Shown here piece by piece: positions 44,912-57,151 of a stretch of 64,000 bases of DNA. The number at the start of each line of letters is the position of its first letter. Within the stretch, counting starts at the first letter, position 1. Below the pieces are notes generated by a model. It had not been told where the DNA came from and did not search any database. It was given only the letters and a program-made list of their open reading frames with translations. This stretch comes from Verticillium longisporum (Eukaryota > Ascomycota > Sordariomycetes > Glomerellales > Plectosphaerellaceae). Location of the stretch: NCBI GenBank assembly GCA_019188255.1, contig JAETXT010000001.1:3348001-3412000 (forward strand), given 5' to 3'. The translations under genes and the position numbers were made by a program.

Positions 44912-46339
44912 ATGGCTGCATCCGACTCGAACCTCTACTTTCGTTCTCTCGAGGAGCTCTCCTCCGGTACGTTGCTTGATTGAACCACGATCGAACCACG
45001 ATCGCCAGCGATAGCATCTCCCTCATCGTTTTGCTGTCTTGCTAACACGTTCTTCGTAGCTCTTCTTGCGCCCAGGCAGGCAGGCTGCATCGAGTGTGAG
45101 AATAGCGGACTGACATGTCAAGGTGTCACATGCTCTTCGGGCGAAGTCTGCACCTTCACTGTTCCAACATGCAATTCGTGCGCCAAAGCTGAATGCCCCA
45201 AGGACGCGACAGTGGCTCCCGAAGACTAGACCGACAAGAAGCCCAATTCGGGTGCCATCGCGGGAGGTGTCGTGGCTGGCGTCAGTGCCATCGCCGTCGT
45301 AACCTATCTAGTCTGGAGATTCTGTATCAAGCCTCGACGTCAGCACCAGATCGCACAGGAATCCTACGAGGATGAGCCCGACCACAGAGTCGAGGCCGAA
45401 AAGGAATTCGGTGCCCGCCGCGACAAGCGCTCATCAGTCCACACGGTCCACTCGATCGCTTCGACGGTTCTCACACGCGCCTCCAACATCATACAGATCG
45501 CCTACATCCCCGGTGTTACGAATCGCGCTACACCGACTTCGCCAACTCTGCTCGTACCCCCAGTCCCGCCCATCCCCATGCACGCCTCAAGCCTCGCCTC
45601 CAGCAGCCCCAGCTACGAGGACCAGCACTTCTTTGTGCCCGGCGATCTACGGGATTCTACGTACTCTGGTCTGTCTGGGGATAGCGATCGCATGTCCTAC
45701 GCTCGCACCTCTTACGCTCCTCGCTCCAGCATTGCTCCAAGCATTGCCTCTACCATCTACGGCAAGAATGCCGTCGTCGTGGCCCCAGCGCAGACTGGTA
45801 TGAGGGCAAAGGCTGCCATGGTCAGCGTCAAATCCATGGGTGGCTCGGCCGGCGGCGAGGTTACACCTCCCGTCCCGAGCATTGACTACGGCAAGTTCGA
45901 TGCTGCCAAGCCTAGGGACAGCACATTCAGCGTTGGCTCGACATTCCTCAACAATGCGAGCACCACGACGGCTACTCAGGGCCGCGCCCAAGTCATCCGT
46001 CTTGGAAGCGGTAACCAGGTGAAGCAGGTCAGCGTTGGCTCCAGAACAGACGACGAATCGTCCGTGACTGCCGGCCGGACAGCCTCGAGCTCAACTTCTA
46101 TTCGTGACTCCAACGCCGTCACCGTCATTGACGAGAGCCCTTCGGTTGATCAAGGTCCCTTTTCCGATCCCCCAAGCATTGGGCCTCGCCAGAGCACAAC
46201 GAGCCTGAGTGCCGTGATTGAAGAGGCGACGAAGCGGGCGGCACAAGGACCCGACAGGAAATCGAAACGCCAGAGCGTCCAGGAGCGTCACGAGCGCGGT
46301 ACCAGCCCATTCGGCGACGAGCACGCGACAAGGGACTAG
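44912..46339 (+). CDS. OPY2: Opy2-like membrane anchor with in-frame TAG
   Basis: Opy2 is a single-pass membrane protein that recruits the Ste50 adaptor in the HOG and invasive-growth MAPK pathways. Exon 1 (44912-44966) encodes MAASDSNLYFRSLEELSS. Exon 2 starts at 45060 with ALLAPRQAGCIECENSGLTC, followed by SSGEVC, TFTVPTCNSCAKAEC and PKDATVAPED. This is the extracellular Cys-rich Opy2 domain, with 9 Cys visible. At 45227-45229 the same frame has TAG. It then continues open for 369 more codons: TDKKPNSGAIAGGVVAGVSA, IAVVTYLVWRFCIKPRR (transmembrane helix plus basic stop-transfer), and a long cytosolic tail with PPVPPIP, DQGPFSDPPSIGPRQS and SPFGDEHATRD. Total 444 codons counting the TAG. Frame, splice and domain order are otherwise intact. 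Editing, readthrough, nonsense allele or sequence error are all open. Confidence 0.85.
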
Positions 46340-48957
46340 ACTCTTGGAAATCACTTGGTTCAACGTCTAGCAAAATATGATACATCGTCGTATATTCAAT
46401 GGACATGGCTACGAGAAGACTTGCCGTCTTGCGCCATTTTCATCGTTGATTTGAATTTCGGGAGCTCTTGTTGGGAGCGAATCTTCGAGCCTGCATTGTG
46501 CAGGAATTATTGGGGTTTTGGATGGGATATGGAACTCGTTTGGATCGGGAACCTACGGCGTCATCGGATCTTCTTTTGTTTTTACCCCAAGGAAAGGGGC
46601 ACGCAATGGCACGTGCTAAACGTCTTGTCTTCTACCCTTGAATATGAAGCATGACCCAAGATCAACAGTTCATGATAACTCGTGTCACCACTGGATACCT
46701 TGACCATGCCTGCCTGGGTCCCGCCTGGCTAGTATACGGAAACTCGACCCTCCCCCGCACGCACAGGACGGGTTCGAGTCGAAGCCTCTACCTCTTACTC
46801 CGCGATGCCTTGATTCCATGACGAGACGTTGGCGCCCCGTTGATTTGGTCGACCAGCCCGCGAAGCCATGCTATGCCATGCCCCGTCAGGAAGCCCAGGC
46901 TTCGTTGAGCTTGCAACGAGCATGTCACACAGTATGACAATATTGCATGCGGAGCTGTCCGCTTTCGCCGACGAGGTCCACGTCAAGTGCATGCGTTGCG
47001 TCAAGCGAGAGAGTACGAGGCCTTTCACCTCGCGACACCTGGCGCGGGGAAGGTCTTGTCTGATCGTTCGGACCGTTCGGACCGGCCGGCGCGGGGGGGT
47101 TCCGCAGGCCACGCCGCTGCGTCTCGCGGCATCGTGTACATGTATGCTACAACCCGAGGTTGGGGGGGGTGCGTAGCCGGCGTCCTTCCTGCAAGCGGTG
47201 TCCGTCGGCTCTCGTAGGAAGAATGGAGGCCAGGGCCAGGGGCTTGCATTACCAGTAGGGATTTCTGTCCTTTTATTTTCCTCTTTCGGTTCGAGTGATT
47301 GGCCGTCGCGAGCTTGTTCGTTGCGGGCGGAATGCCTGGAGCCGGGTTTACGTCGTGTGTTACATGGCGGGGAAAGAAGGGGGGAGGAGGGGGACGCGAC
47401 AGGGACAGCGTCGTTTCTATGTCTTTTGGAACATATATCTGCGTGCGTTACATGCTGAGGTACGTTACTTGTTACTAAGTAAGGTAGCTAGACTATCACT
47501 TCCGCAAACGCGGCATGGGGGCGGCTGAAAGTAAGCCAGCGGCCTTGCAACGAGGCACCGTGTGGTTTTCCATCGAATGTGACTTGACTTGGCCCATGAC
47601 GCAGGCCGCCTCGTGGTTGCTCGGTAGCTGTAACCCTCTCAAAAGGATGTCAGACTTGCCGTCCTCAGGCTTTTGGGGGAGGGGGGAGGGGGACTAGTGT
47701 TTCGACATGCCGGTCAGCTCGGCCTGCAGGGAGGGAACAGGCTGGCCTGAATCGCAACGTTGGACTTGAAAGCTACATGTACACTGGTGAAGGCTACGAT
47801 GGCAAGCTCCGTCGTCCTGCGGTAACATAGTTCCCCCCCCACTGCCCCTCCCAGAGACGAGACCCACGAGCCATAAGGCTGGTGGCAGCTCCCGCAGTCT
47901 TGGCGTTCGTCGCGCTCCCCGGGCCCTGCTTGGCCCAGAACAGGGTTCACATATGGGGGGCGACAGTGAGGGACAGACAGCCGGAGTGTGCGTTTTTTTG
48001 GTTTTCGTCATGCCTGCTGCTGGAACGCGTTTATCGATGAAGCAGGGGCGGGCGGGAGAGTGCTCCGACTCCGTCGGTCGACATAAAGACGGCCCGTCCT
48101 ATCAACGCGTGGGCTCGCCTACGTGGTTGCGGTGTGCTTGCCTGGTCTGCCGACAAGGGAAGCTCCTCAGGATGTCTTCCCCGACCCTTGCTGCCACTGA
48201 CATTTGGAGTCTTGTCTCTTCCCCCCCCCCTTCGCCTTGCCTCGCCTCCCCTTCCCTTCCCGCCCGTGTCCCCTCACCCCAACAAGCCTTGAGCAGGGTG
48301 TCGTCAACCATGACGGAACGACGAGGGGAGCCAGCGAAGCAGCCACTGCAGAACCGAACCATTCACCCCCACATCAGCCATGCGAAGCCACTGCCTTGGT
48401 GCTGAAGCCTCTATCAAAAAGAACAATATCATTACGCAGCCAGCTGAGACAAGAGGACCCTGAGGAGTTCCCCCCAAAAGGTCCAAGTCATGGCCCGCCC
48501 CTCACCTTGGTATACAAGGTATACTCCCCCTCGCCCACCGCCGTTTCTGGGCCTGGGTCGGGCTCCTGGCCACATCCCGGGCACGTGGGGGGGTTTCAAA
48601 GGATAGATAGAACAAGGTGCTCTCATCGGATCCTGCGTTTGGTTCGTACGTGCGTAGAGGATCATCTCGGTGAAAGTTGGAGAACCACGCTCGGTGACTG
48701 ATGATCGACACTGCGAGTACCGGAAGCGATGACGCTAGGAAAAGCGCGGAGATTCAATTGCCAGCGAAACATGTTGATCATGCATGGAAACGGGAGAAGG
48801 GCCGTGGAATCTTCGTCTCGAGGGGGACTTGGGGGGCTAGGTGAAGGTATGATCCGCCTCCTCCGCTCGGTAGGGGTCCCAGGAATTCTGTACGTGCTCG
48901 CCCTCGAGAGAAGAAGAGGCGGCTCTCCTCGCGTTCTCTTGGAAAAGACGATAACGC

Positions 48958-48984
48958 CGAAGCGAGAAGCGAGAAGCGAGAAGC
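48958..48984. repeat. (AGAAGCG)n heptamer repeat
   Basis: About four tandem copies of GAAGCGA in gene-free DNA. Confidence 0.85.
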
Positions 48985-49091
48985 AGCTAGGGTGAGGAAC
49001 GTGATGGAAGGATGTGATGAGCAGCATGGAAGACGACCAGAGAAGCGTTGACACCAGACCGTGGGGGGCGGGAGAGAGAGCTGGCAGATGG

Positions 49092-49301
49092 ATACCTACT
49101 AGGTAGGTAGGTAAGGTAGCTAAGGTATGGCGCGAGACGACCTCCACAGCACACAAGGTGCCGAACACAGGCGCCTTCGCCATGCAGCTAGCAAGCGCCT
49201 AAAGTAGTCCCTCGCACCTGCCCAAAGCGAGGAGGGAATACACCAAAATCCCAAGGTACCTAGATACAGTACCTACCTAGGTGGTACCAAGAGTACCTAG
49301 C
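49092..49301. repeat. Two clusters of ACCTACCTAGGTAGGT-type palindromes
   Basis: Motifs TACTAGGTAGGTAGGTAAGG (about 49095-49114) and CAGTACCTACCTAGGTGG (about 49267-49284) with further GTACCTAG pieces. They belong to the dispersed family also seen near 4.6, 5.3, 20.5, 41.8, 53.3, 53.5 and 62.4 kb. Confidence 0.8.
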
Positions 49302-52018
49302 AATTTGGTCTGTTGTGTTGGGAGTTGAACCCCACGCTGTCAGATATCAGAAGGGGTCCGAAAATCCGAAAGGGTTGCACCAGACAGGAGCGGATCTTCA
49401 TCAAGTTTTTTATTTGAATTTTTTTATTTCCTTTCATCGTTCGTCGGCGGACGCGTCCATGTTCTCTTGAGGAGTCCTGAGGAGGTAGATAGCTAGCCAA
49501 GGTAGGATAGACGTGGGCTGTCTACAGAAGCTAAACCGGGAGGCCGGAGGCTCATCCGTCCTCGTCACCCTTCCCATTGGCATCATGCAAACTCAAACAC
49601 TCCAGCCTCGGCTGAGAAAAGCTGCGAATCGACTAGGCCGGGGGCACGTCCTTTCCCTCGGGACGGTCGCAATGTCTCGGAGCCTCTGAACCCCTCGCCA
49701 GGAGACTTTACTGCCACAGGCTACAGGCAGTGAAATGAGGTTTCGACGGCACTCCAGCATGGGACAAGGTTGAGGCACCTGTCCCATCTCCGTAGCGTCG
49801 TTGTAAGCAATCACGATGTAAGCAGAGGAGGAGCAAAAGACGCCGGTCGACCATCCACCCAAGTTTTCTCGTCTCCATAAAAAGAGAGTGCACAGACGCC
49901 CCCTGATGCTAGCCCAATCTTGAGGCCAAAGACGGGTGCAGTGGCAGCTACCTCAGGCAAGGTACTGTACATGTAGGTCGTGGATCGTCTCCTTGCAGCG
50001 CTGTGCTGCAAATCCGGCCGCATATCTGTTGACTCGCCCGTCTGAATGGGGCGGCTTGGAAACTCTGAGGCGCGAAAAGAAACACAACACTGCAACGCTT
50101 GCCTCCCACAGCCGTGGTTACGGGCTCTCGCTCAGCCTTGCCACCGGCCGCCGAGCCCGACATCCTGATATCCACGCTGTATCGTCGCCCCTCCCCGAGC
50201 CGCACCTCGTGCCACGCGAGGCGCCGGAGACCATTGCTGTTTTCAATGTCAAGATCGACATGAGATGGTTTAGACTTCGTTGTTCCTCTGGGCCTAAAAC
50301 TCGTGTTTGCACCCCCCCAGTCCTCCCTTGATGCGCGGCTGCCAGCCTCAACGGGTCCGTACGGCGGTCGCACCATCTCGCTGGTCGCCAACCAGGGAGA
50401 AGGACCAAAGCCTAGGGAAAGCCATTGACCCTGGCCTAAACCGTCGACGGGTGCGCTCACGCTCGGTACTTGTACATTCCAATCCCACGGCAAGCTTGGT
50501 AGAGGAGGAGGAGGAGGAGGAGTGGCAGCCGTTGGCGGAAAAGCAAAATGGAGCAGCCGGAAAGCCAAGTAGCGTCAAGCACCGCCCCAGCCTCGATAGT
50601 GCCGAAAACCCTCTAATGCTTCCACCCTCCGCAAGTCCCAACCTCCTCCCCTCTACCATGTACCACGTCGCCGGCTGGAGGGAGGGGGCAAGGGGTGAGG
50701 GGCACGCAAGGGCAGCCCTGATGTGAGGTTGCCCTGGTTGGCAGCTCGGAGCAATTGAGTCAGTTGACGGGGCACACAGCATACATGTATTCTTCAGTCC
50801 GCCCCTAGTCCCCCACCCCTTGCAGTATGGGATCTGTCGTCTGTGTTTCGGTTCCGAGCCACGCAGTTGTGATTCCGCACAGGCTGTGTGGTGCACGAGG
50901 CGTCAAATGAAAACCTGCCGCTGGGAGCATGCACCGGTGGTCAACGTTGTTAGGCAGAAAGCCCCGGCAAATCGTCCCGTTGACACATGTAGAGCCTGCC
51001 CAAGACTCTTGAGGCACCCCATCTTTTTGAATAACGAGCGATCGGCGCATCGGCACTATCCATCAAACTTGGACCTGCCTTTGTTCTCGGTCGAACGGTC
51101 GAGGGGTGTGAAGTCCGGGGTAAGACGGAGCGAGATGAGCGAGACAGCGACTAGATACCATGTAGATACTTGGGGAAGCAGCAGGTACTTGTTGAAACGT
51201 AGAATTGGAGACGGGCCATGCACGTAAGAGTGACCAGTGCCGGAAGACATAGTTAGATACACATCCCACCCTGGAAATGCTGATATATGACGCTCGCCCT
51301 TGTACGGCGTGGCTTGTGCCGCGGCGAGGTTGTTCCTGTTCCTGGCGGCGGAGATACGTTTCCCCATCTGGGTGAATCGATTGACGACCGCTACTTCCAC
51401 CACTATCCTACTCCTTTTCCTTTCCCTCTCTCGCGTCCCCCTCCCTACCCGAAGAACCCTAGTCCTGCCCAGGCATCCAAGAAAAAGGTCTCCGAATTGA
51501 GGTGTGGCAAGGTTTGCGAAAGGATGTGTAGGCGACAGGTCGGTAGCAGGTGAGGGAGAATAGAGTTTTAGCGTTGGCGAACAGGACTGCCAGCTTGCTG
51601 TAAAAAAATAAACCACGGACTCCGCGAACTCCGTCAGGTGGCGTCCACGTGTTGGAATGAAAGAATCAAACTCCCAAGCCGCCCAAGCCTTGAAATCAGA
51701 AACGCCACGGACATGACTCCTTTCTTGGTGTGTTTGTGTGTGCGCCATTCGCCGGTTGAAAAGCTACTCGATCTGGGGTGGCGATTCGACTGAAATCGAC
51801 TCAGCTCGGCTGCAACTCGTCCTGTTTCTTTTCGAGTTGACATGCGTGGCCCAGTGCGAGTGGCAGAACAAATCTTTGCGGAGGATAAGAGGATTGGTTC
51901 TCGTGCGTCATGAAAATACCGGCCCTTTGGATGAAAGGCCGAACGCTCTATGGGGCATCATAAAATCGTGATGAATAAAATCGCATCGTGAGAATCGCAC
52001 GTTCGAGGCATCAAGCCT

Positions 52019-52857
52019 TTATAGAATGACGCACTTGATCTTCTTCTTGTCGCCCTTTCCTCGGCTGCCGTCGTTCTTCTCCTTCGTGTTGTAGTCTTGT
52101 GAGCTGGAGTTGTGCGCGCGCGTCGAGCTGCGTCCGTTGGGCTGTGGTCGGGAAGCTGCCTGGCGCTGGCGGCGGAGGATTCTGACAACATCGTAAAAAG
52201 CTTTTTCGACATTGATACAATTCTTGGCGGAGGCCTCAACGAATTCGCAGCCCAGCTCGCGAGCCAGTGCATGTCCTTCTTGGGTGGACACCTCGCGCTC
52301 CGTGACCCTGTCGCTCTTGTTGCCGACGAGCATGATGGGTACAGGCGCTTGGGAGTGAACGGCCGATATGGGTGAACCAGGATAAGAGGGTGAAGAGGCG
52401 CAGGACTCCTTTACCCGCTGGATCTGGTGGTGGAACCTCTTGATGCGGGAGAAGGAGGATCGTGACGAAATGCTATAGACGAGAACGAAGCCTTCGCCGT
52501 CTCGGATCCATTGGTCTCGGAGGGCGGTATATTCTTCCTGGCCGGCAGTGTCGAGGACTTCGAGCATGCATGCTTGGGTGTCGATAACGACCTGCTTCCG
52601 GTAGGAATCCTCGATCGTGGGGTCATACTAGGCAGGAGCGAGGCGGGTCAGCGACGCACTGGTGGGGATTTGAGGAGGGGGCGAGGGCGAGGGTGAGGGA
52701 ACGAGTCGGGGTTGGCGTCAGAGGACGAAAAAGAGAGGAATTGAGCGCTTACAGTTTCGACAAAATGCTGCAAGCAGAGCTGGATGGTCAGGGCCGTCTT
52801 GCCCACACCACCGTCTCCCAGGACCACCAGCTTGTAGAGGACCATTTTTCCCGCCAT
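52019..52857 (-). CDS. RAS2: Ras2-type small GTPase
   Basis: Membrane-tethered GTPase controlling cAMP/PKA and MAPK signalling, morphology and, in pathogens, infection structures. Two exons, 52857-52753 and 52627-52019; 237 residues. The start [20 protein letters not shown] leads into the P-loop GDGGVGKT. The intron lies after QHFVET, and exon 2 resumes [16 protein letters not shown] (switch I). Next are [20 protein letters not shown] (switch II) and [14 protein letters not shown] fungal-specific insert [18 protein letters not shown] precedes the NKSD motif and EASAKN. The tail is polar and lysine-rich, ending in the CAAX box CVIL. A final Leu normally favours geranylgeranylation. The residue pattern matches fungal Ras2 (Neurospora ras-2 type) rather than Ras1 or Rsr1. 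Confidence 0.94.
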
Positions 52858-53309
52858 GATGGGCAGAAGGACAAAACCGAGTTGACCGGCGAGAGGGCCG
52901 AGTCAGTGGAGGGAGGGCGATGGGGTTTGCGGACGGCAACTCAAGGGCGAGGGGGCAAAGCAGCGCAGGTCAGGTTGTCTCGTCTCTTCTCTTGTCTGCG
53001 CCAGTCGATGAGAAGTATGGAGGCGAGCGACAGAGTTGGAGATGAGTCGCGATTGAGAGATTGTCGCAGAAGTGGTTTTTGTGGTGGAAGGGTAAAGACG
53101 GCGAACAGGTCGGCGAGCAGACGAGGTAGGTAAGGTAGATAGATAGGCTAGCAGGTCAGGTCTGGCAGGCGGCGGGGTGGTGCAAAAGGAGGATAGGTTG
53201 GAGCGTAGACTGGGGGGAAGCGAACGCTGAGTCTGGATGGAATTTGGAGCCCAAGACGTGGGACGGGACTCACTTGGAGACCAGGGACTGGGGCCCGGGG
53301 AGGGGGGGC

Positions 53310-53570
53310 TAGGTACCTAGGTAGGTAGGGGGTTAGGAACTAGGGACTTGGAGGACATGCAGAGGAGGAGGTGGACAGCACCGGACAGGCACTGGAAGTT
53401 GGAAGATGGGACAACCTAAGGCACAGCATGAGGCACCCTCAGCAAAGGGGCGGAGACGAGCTAAGGTACCTCACCTGGTACCTTACTGTGTTGGTAAGGT
53501 AGGGGTGGAGACGGTCTTGCTCGGGTCGAGGTACCTAGCGCTTTAGCTCTGGTACCGGTACCGGTACTGG
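53310..53570. repeat. Palindrome-rich segment upstream of RAS2
   Basis: CTAGGTACCTAGGTAGGTAG near 53309-53328, GGTACCTCACCTGGTACC near 53465-53482, and a GGTACC tandem near 53551-53567. All are self-complementary or nearly so, about 450-710 bp from the RAS2 start. Confidence 0.8.
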
Positions 53571-54860
53571 GTCCTGAGCCCTCGAAGCCCGGCTGCGACT
53601 GGTTCCAGGCTGGTTGGTTGGTTGCAGTGGCTCTCCTTGATCCCTGGAGCTGAGCTCAGGCGGGTGAGGGACAGTAGTAACGGCAGATACTGAAGCAGGT
53701 AGGTGCCTGGGAAATGTGTGCGGTGGGATGGGCGATGGGCGATGGACGAGCCTGGCGAGATGGCCACGGCCTGCGTCTAGTGAAGCCTGGAAATGTGTAA
53801 TCAATGCTCGGTTGCCAAGTTCCGAAGCCATGATCGAGGTCTATGAGCTTGATTTGTCGGGTCGTTTGTTCAATTCGGTGCTTTGCTTGATGCTTGGTTA
53901 GTGCCTGGTTCTTGGTGCTTGTTAGTCTGAACGTAGTGCTGGTGCGGAATGGACAGACCAGAGAGCCCCGCCTTGCGCAAAGGTGCATCTACCCTGTCAA
54001 GTTTGTGAGGATGGAACAGGAAGAGACCGGATCCATGGGTGGAGACCCCGGCGGGCAAGATGGGACGGAGGAGGGAGCAAAAAGGATGCTGCTGGCTGTG
54101 GACTGACAGCCCCCTTCCCGTGTGCAGTAAGGTACCGCCAAAAGCACCATTCGAGGAGAGGCAGGAAGCCACAGAGAGGAGAGTGGAGAGTAGCGACCCC
54201 CGCAACCCGGACCGACAGACTCTACCTGATCCTCACTCACCCTCACACCTACCTTCGTTCCTGTGATTCCAAAGTAGTTGGGGTGGAAGCCATAACTATG
54301 GTCCCTGCCTCCCGGCTTCGTTGATCCTGTATTAAAAAAAAATAAGAAATCAAAGGTGCTCCAGCCTCGGGCTGCGACTCTCAAATGAACATTGTATGTG
54401 CTCACTACCAACCTAGGTACTTCACCTTGAGGTATTTGCTTGACCGATGACCTGCCTTGGGCGAATCATGACAATCGCCATCGAGATGTCCAAGCATATC
54501 GGGCAACGGCACTCGTGACAGGGACGGCAATATCGACGGCAACCACCAACGACAGGACATAAAGTGTGTCGGCTGCGCCTTCTTGCCCTCTCCAGAAGTG
54601 GCAACTGCGTTCGGCTTGCATGAATCACCCTTTCCCCCAGAAGTCATTTGAGTCGTTCACCGAACAGTCTCTGGTACAACAACAAGTAAAACTGCATTGC
54701 GCTTGCGCTTGCGAGGGTTGGGAGATGTTCAAGGAACAGGCTGGCGCGGTAGGGAAGCAGTCCGGATGAATTTACGACCACCATCCATCCCATCTTCCAA
54801 TCCTACCTCCACCATCCCTATTCATCCTTCTCGTTTCCATGCGATACAATTCCATGCCAT

Positions 54861-54893
54861 GCGATGTTATGCCATGCCATGCCATGCCATGCA
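54861..54893. repeat. (GCCAT)n pentamer repeat
   Basis: Five to six near-tandem GCCAT units in gene-free DNA. Confidence 0.85.
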
Positions 54894-57151
54894 CGCGACA
54901 CGGTCGGCCAGGCAAGCAACCGCCGCGCATCGACAGACTATCCGCATCTCTTAGGGCTCCCCTCATGGCAGGTCCCTTGGCCCCCTCCCCCTCTCCTTCT
55001 CCCCACAGACTTGTCGTCCACTGTACACGCCTCTCGCCCTCGACAAGCACCACCCCTACAGCCATCATCACTAATAAGCTCTTGGCATCAATGGCCGCCT
55101 CACGTCAACTTAAGAAGGCACGGATGCGGCCAAAACGACACTGATCTAATGACAAACCACGAACATCACACAGCTGACGCAGCAATATGTGCATTCTTCT
55201 AGAGCCACATGACCTGGCCTCGCCCCTGGACCACGATTTCGGACCTGGTGTACGACCTGCAACCTGCTACTTCTCACGGCCTATGAGTCGCCCTCGACTC
55301 TTCCCCCTCCCGCTCAATTGGTCCTTCCCCTCCCTTGAGGAGGAAGTTGGAGGACACACACGCATGCTTCTACGACCGACGTGCTTTTGCATGTGCTGTG
55401 CTGAGCATGGAGCCCGCCCGTGCATATGACATGACGACGCACGTCTGGCGCTTGCGCGAAAAGAGGGTGTGCAAGCGAATCAACCACACACTCAGAAAGT
55501 CCCTTTTTTTCTGCCATCTCCCTCAAGCTTTGAGTCTGCCAGGGTCACCTGTCAATGGACTGGACTTGCTTGGCCTGAGCCTGGGAGCGGCAACCGGCTT
55601 TCCCTGACCAAATTGACCACACTCAAAAGTCACATGCTGCCTAACAGCCCAATTGGCGTCATTGTGTCGCTTCCACTCCACCAGTCAACATTCTGGCGAT
55701 GCTCAGTACTCGGACATGGTCAGTCCGTTTTTTTATTAAAGTCACCTTGTCGGCACTACTCGCCCAAAGAGCTACCGGTACGTCTACACCACTGATCTTC
55801 AAGGTACCAGGCGATCTGCGAACAGCTCATGACCCCAGTCTGTCTCGCTCGTCAGGCTTTACCCCAGACGCTGCCCACCCTGGGTTGACGCGGGGCATGG
55901 CCAACCACACGCCTATGGAGGGGCAACGGTGTTCAAGGGATCCTTTCCGAGACAATGCGGTTGCTTTTGCCACCCGTTCCTCACGCATGCCTGACCGTTG
56001 ACTGCCCAGCAACCAAATGGATCGTGCCCCGCCTTGTGTTCTTTGTCTTCACAAACAGCACGGCAACATCGGAGGTATGGTAACTATTTTGAGGTTGACA
56101 ACAGTTTCTCGTGCCTTGTCGGATTCATTTGATCGGCGGCTGACTTTGCAGGCTCTCTAGATGTCACGGGTCATAACGGATACTTCTTCTTCCCATTATT
56201 GATGCCACACATAGCTGTGTGCAAGCACATCGTTGCCTTGCCGGAGTACTACTCGGTGGTGCCAGTTGGTCCATATTTCGCTTGCTCTAGCCCGCCTTGG
56301 TTCGACATTCCAATAACGTGTCGACTGTAAGTTCGAGACAGTGTCACTTTTTCAGCTTATCGCGCATGCCTTGCCCAGGCGGCCACGCCGTTGAACTTGT
56401 TCCTTGGTTGGCATATCTCTCCAGTCGTAAGCTCACCCTGAAGTACATATACATACTACCTCGTTTACCAGGCACGTTTCTTCCCTACTACTTTTGAACA
56501 TTTAAGGCGGCGACGGACATTTGCTGCTTGGTGTCAGCTGTCTTTTCCAATTTCATGTGAAATGTCTCAAACCCATGTCTCTCCTAAGCTCCTCGGTCCA
56601 ATATAATCGTTTTCGGAAGACAGCGGATATCAAGTCAGCAGGCCCTCTGCAGTTGCCATGGCCGACTCCAATGCCTCGGCTCTGGCCTGCCATCATGTCC
56701 TAGGTGTGTCTCTAGACCCAATCCCGGCTGGGGCATGCCACTCTTGGTTGACTACACCAGAACTCTTCTTTGAATGACTGTCTTGGCTTCTTGTACATTT
56801 ATAAATCAGTCCACAACGCAATGCCTTTTCGGTCATCACGACTACTACAATGCATAGTCGATTACAACACAATAACCCAATTAAGCAATGCCAAGATGGT
56901 GTTGTATGATGTTTCTCCGACATGTATTGTAACTTCTCAACCACACGAGATAGTTTAGCAATTGCCGTCCATCCCTTCGCCAAACCACAGCGTAAAGGGC
57001 AACTTTTGTCTTCTTCTGACTACGTGTCTCCAATCGCTGCTTCGCAAGGCGCGACACAATGTCTTTATCTGTTTGAAAGTGTGCTCGTACACCTCAGCGT
57101 TGAATTTGAACATTGTCATTAATACATCATTTGCCTTTTAGCTGAGCAGAC

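Larger units (their letters stand above)
46340..52018. other. 5.7-kb region without recognisable gene
   Basis: Convergent space between OPY2 (plus) and RAS2 (minus). Frames up to about 230 residues exist (e.g. minus 51748-51056) but show no family, no conserved motif and poor codon pattern. It contains a heptamer repeat at 48958-48984 and AGGTACCT-type clusters at 49092-49128 and 49253-49301. An unannotated non-coding RNA or lineage-specific gene cannot be excluded. Confidence 0.5.
52858..57151. other. 4.3-kb region without recognisable gene
   Basis: RAS2 promoter side, then downstream of the HAD gene. The first 700 bp contain several AGGTACCT/GGTACCGGTACC palindromes (53310-53330, 53463-53502, 53529-53570). 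A GCCAT pentamer repeat lies at 54861-54893. No coding region is supported. Confidence 0.5.

Noticed and set aside
45272..46339. Treating the transmembrane-plus-tail part of OPY2 as an independent gene
   Set aside because: Its frame is continuous with the Cys-rich Opy2 ectodomain upstream except for one TAG, and the first ATG falls inside the transmembrane region.
49305..49390. tRNA-like segment (T-loop-like GTTCAACTCCCA read on minus)
   Set aside because: Acceptor strands do not pair and no proper anticodon stem forms.
51056..51748. 230-residue minus-strand frame downstream of RAS2
   Set aside because: No family resemblance and uneven composition; not supported as a gene.
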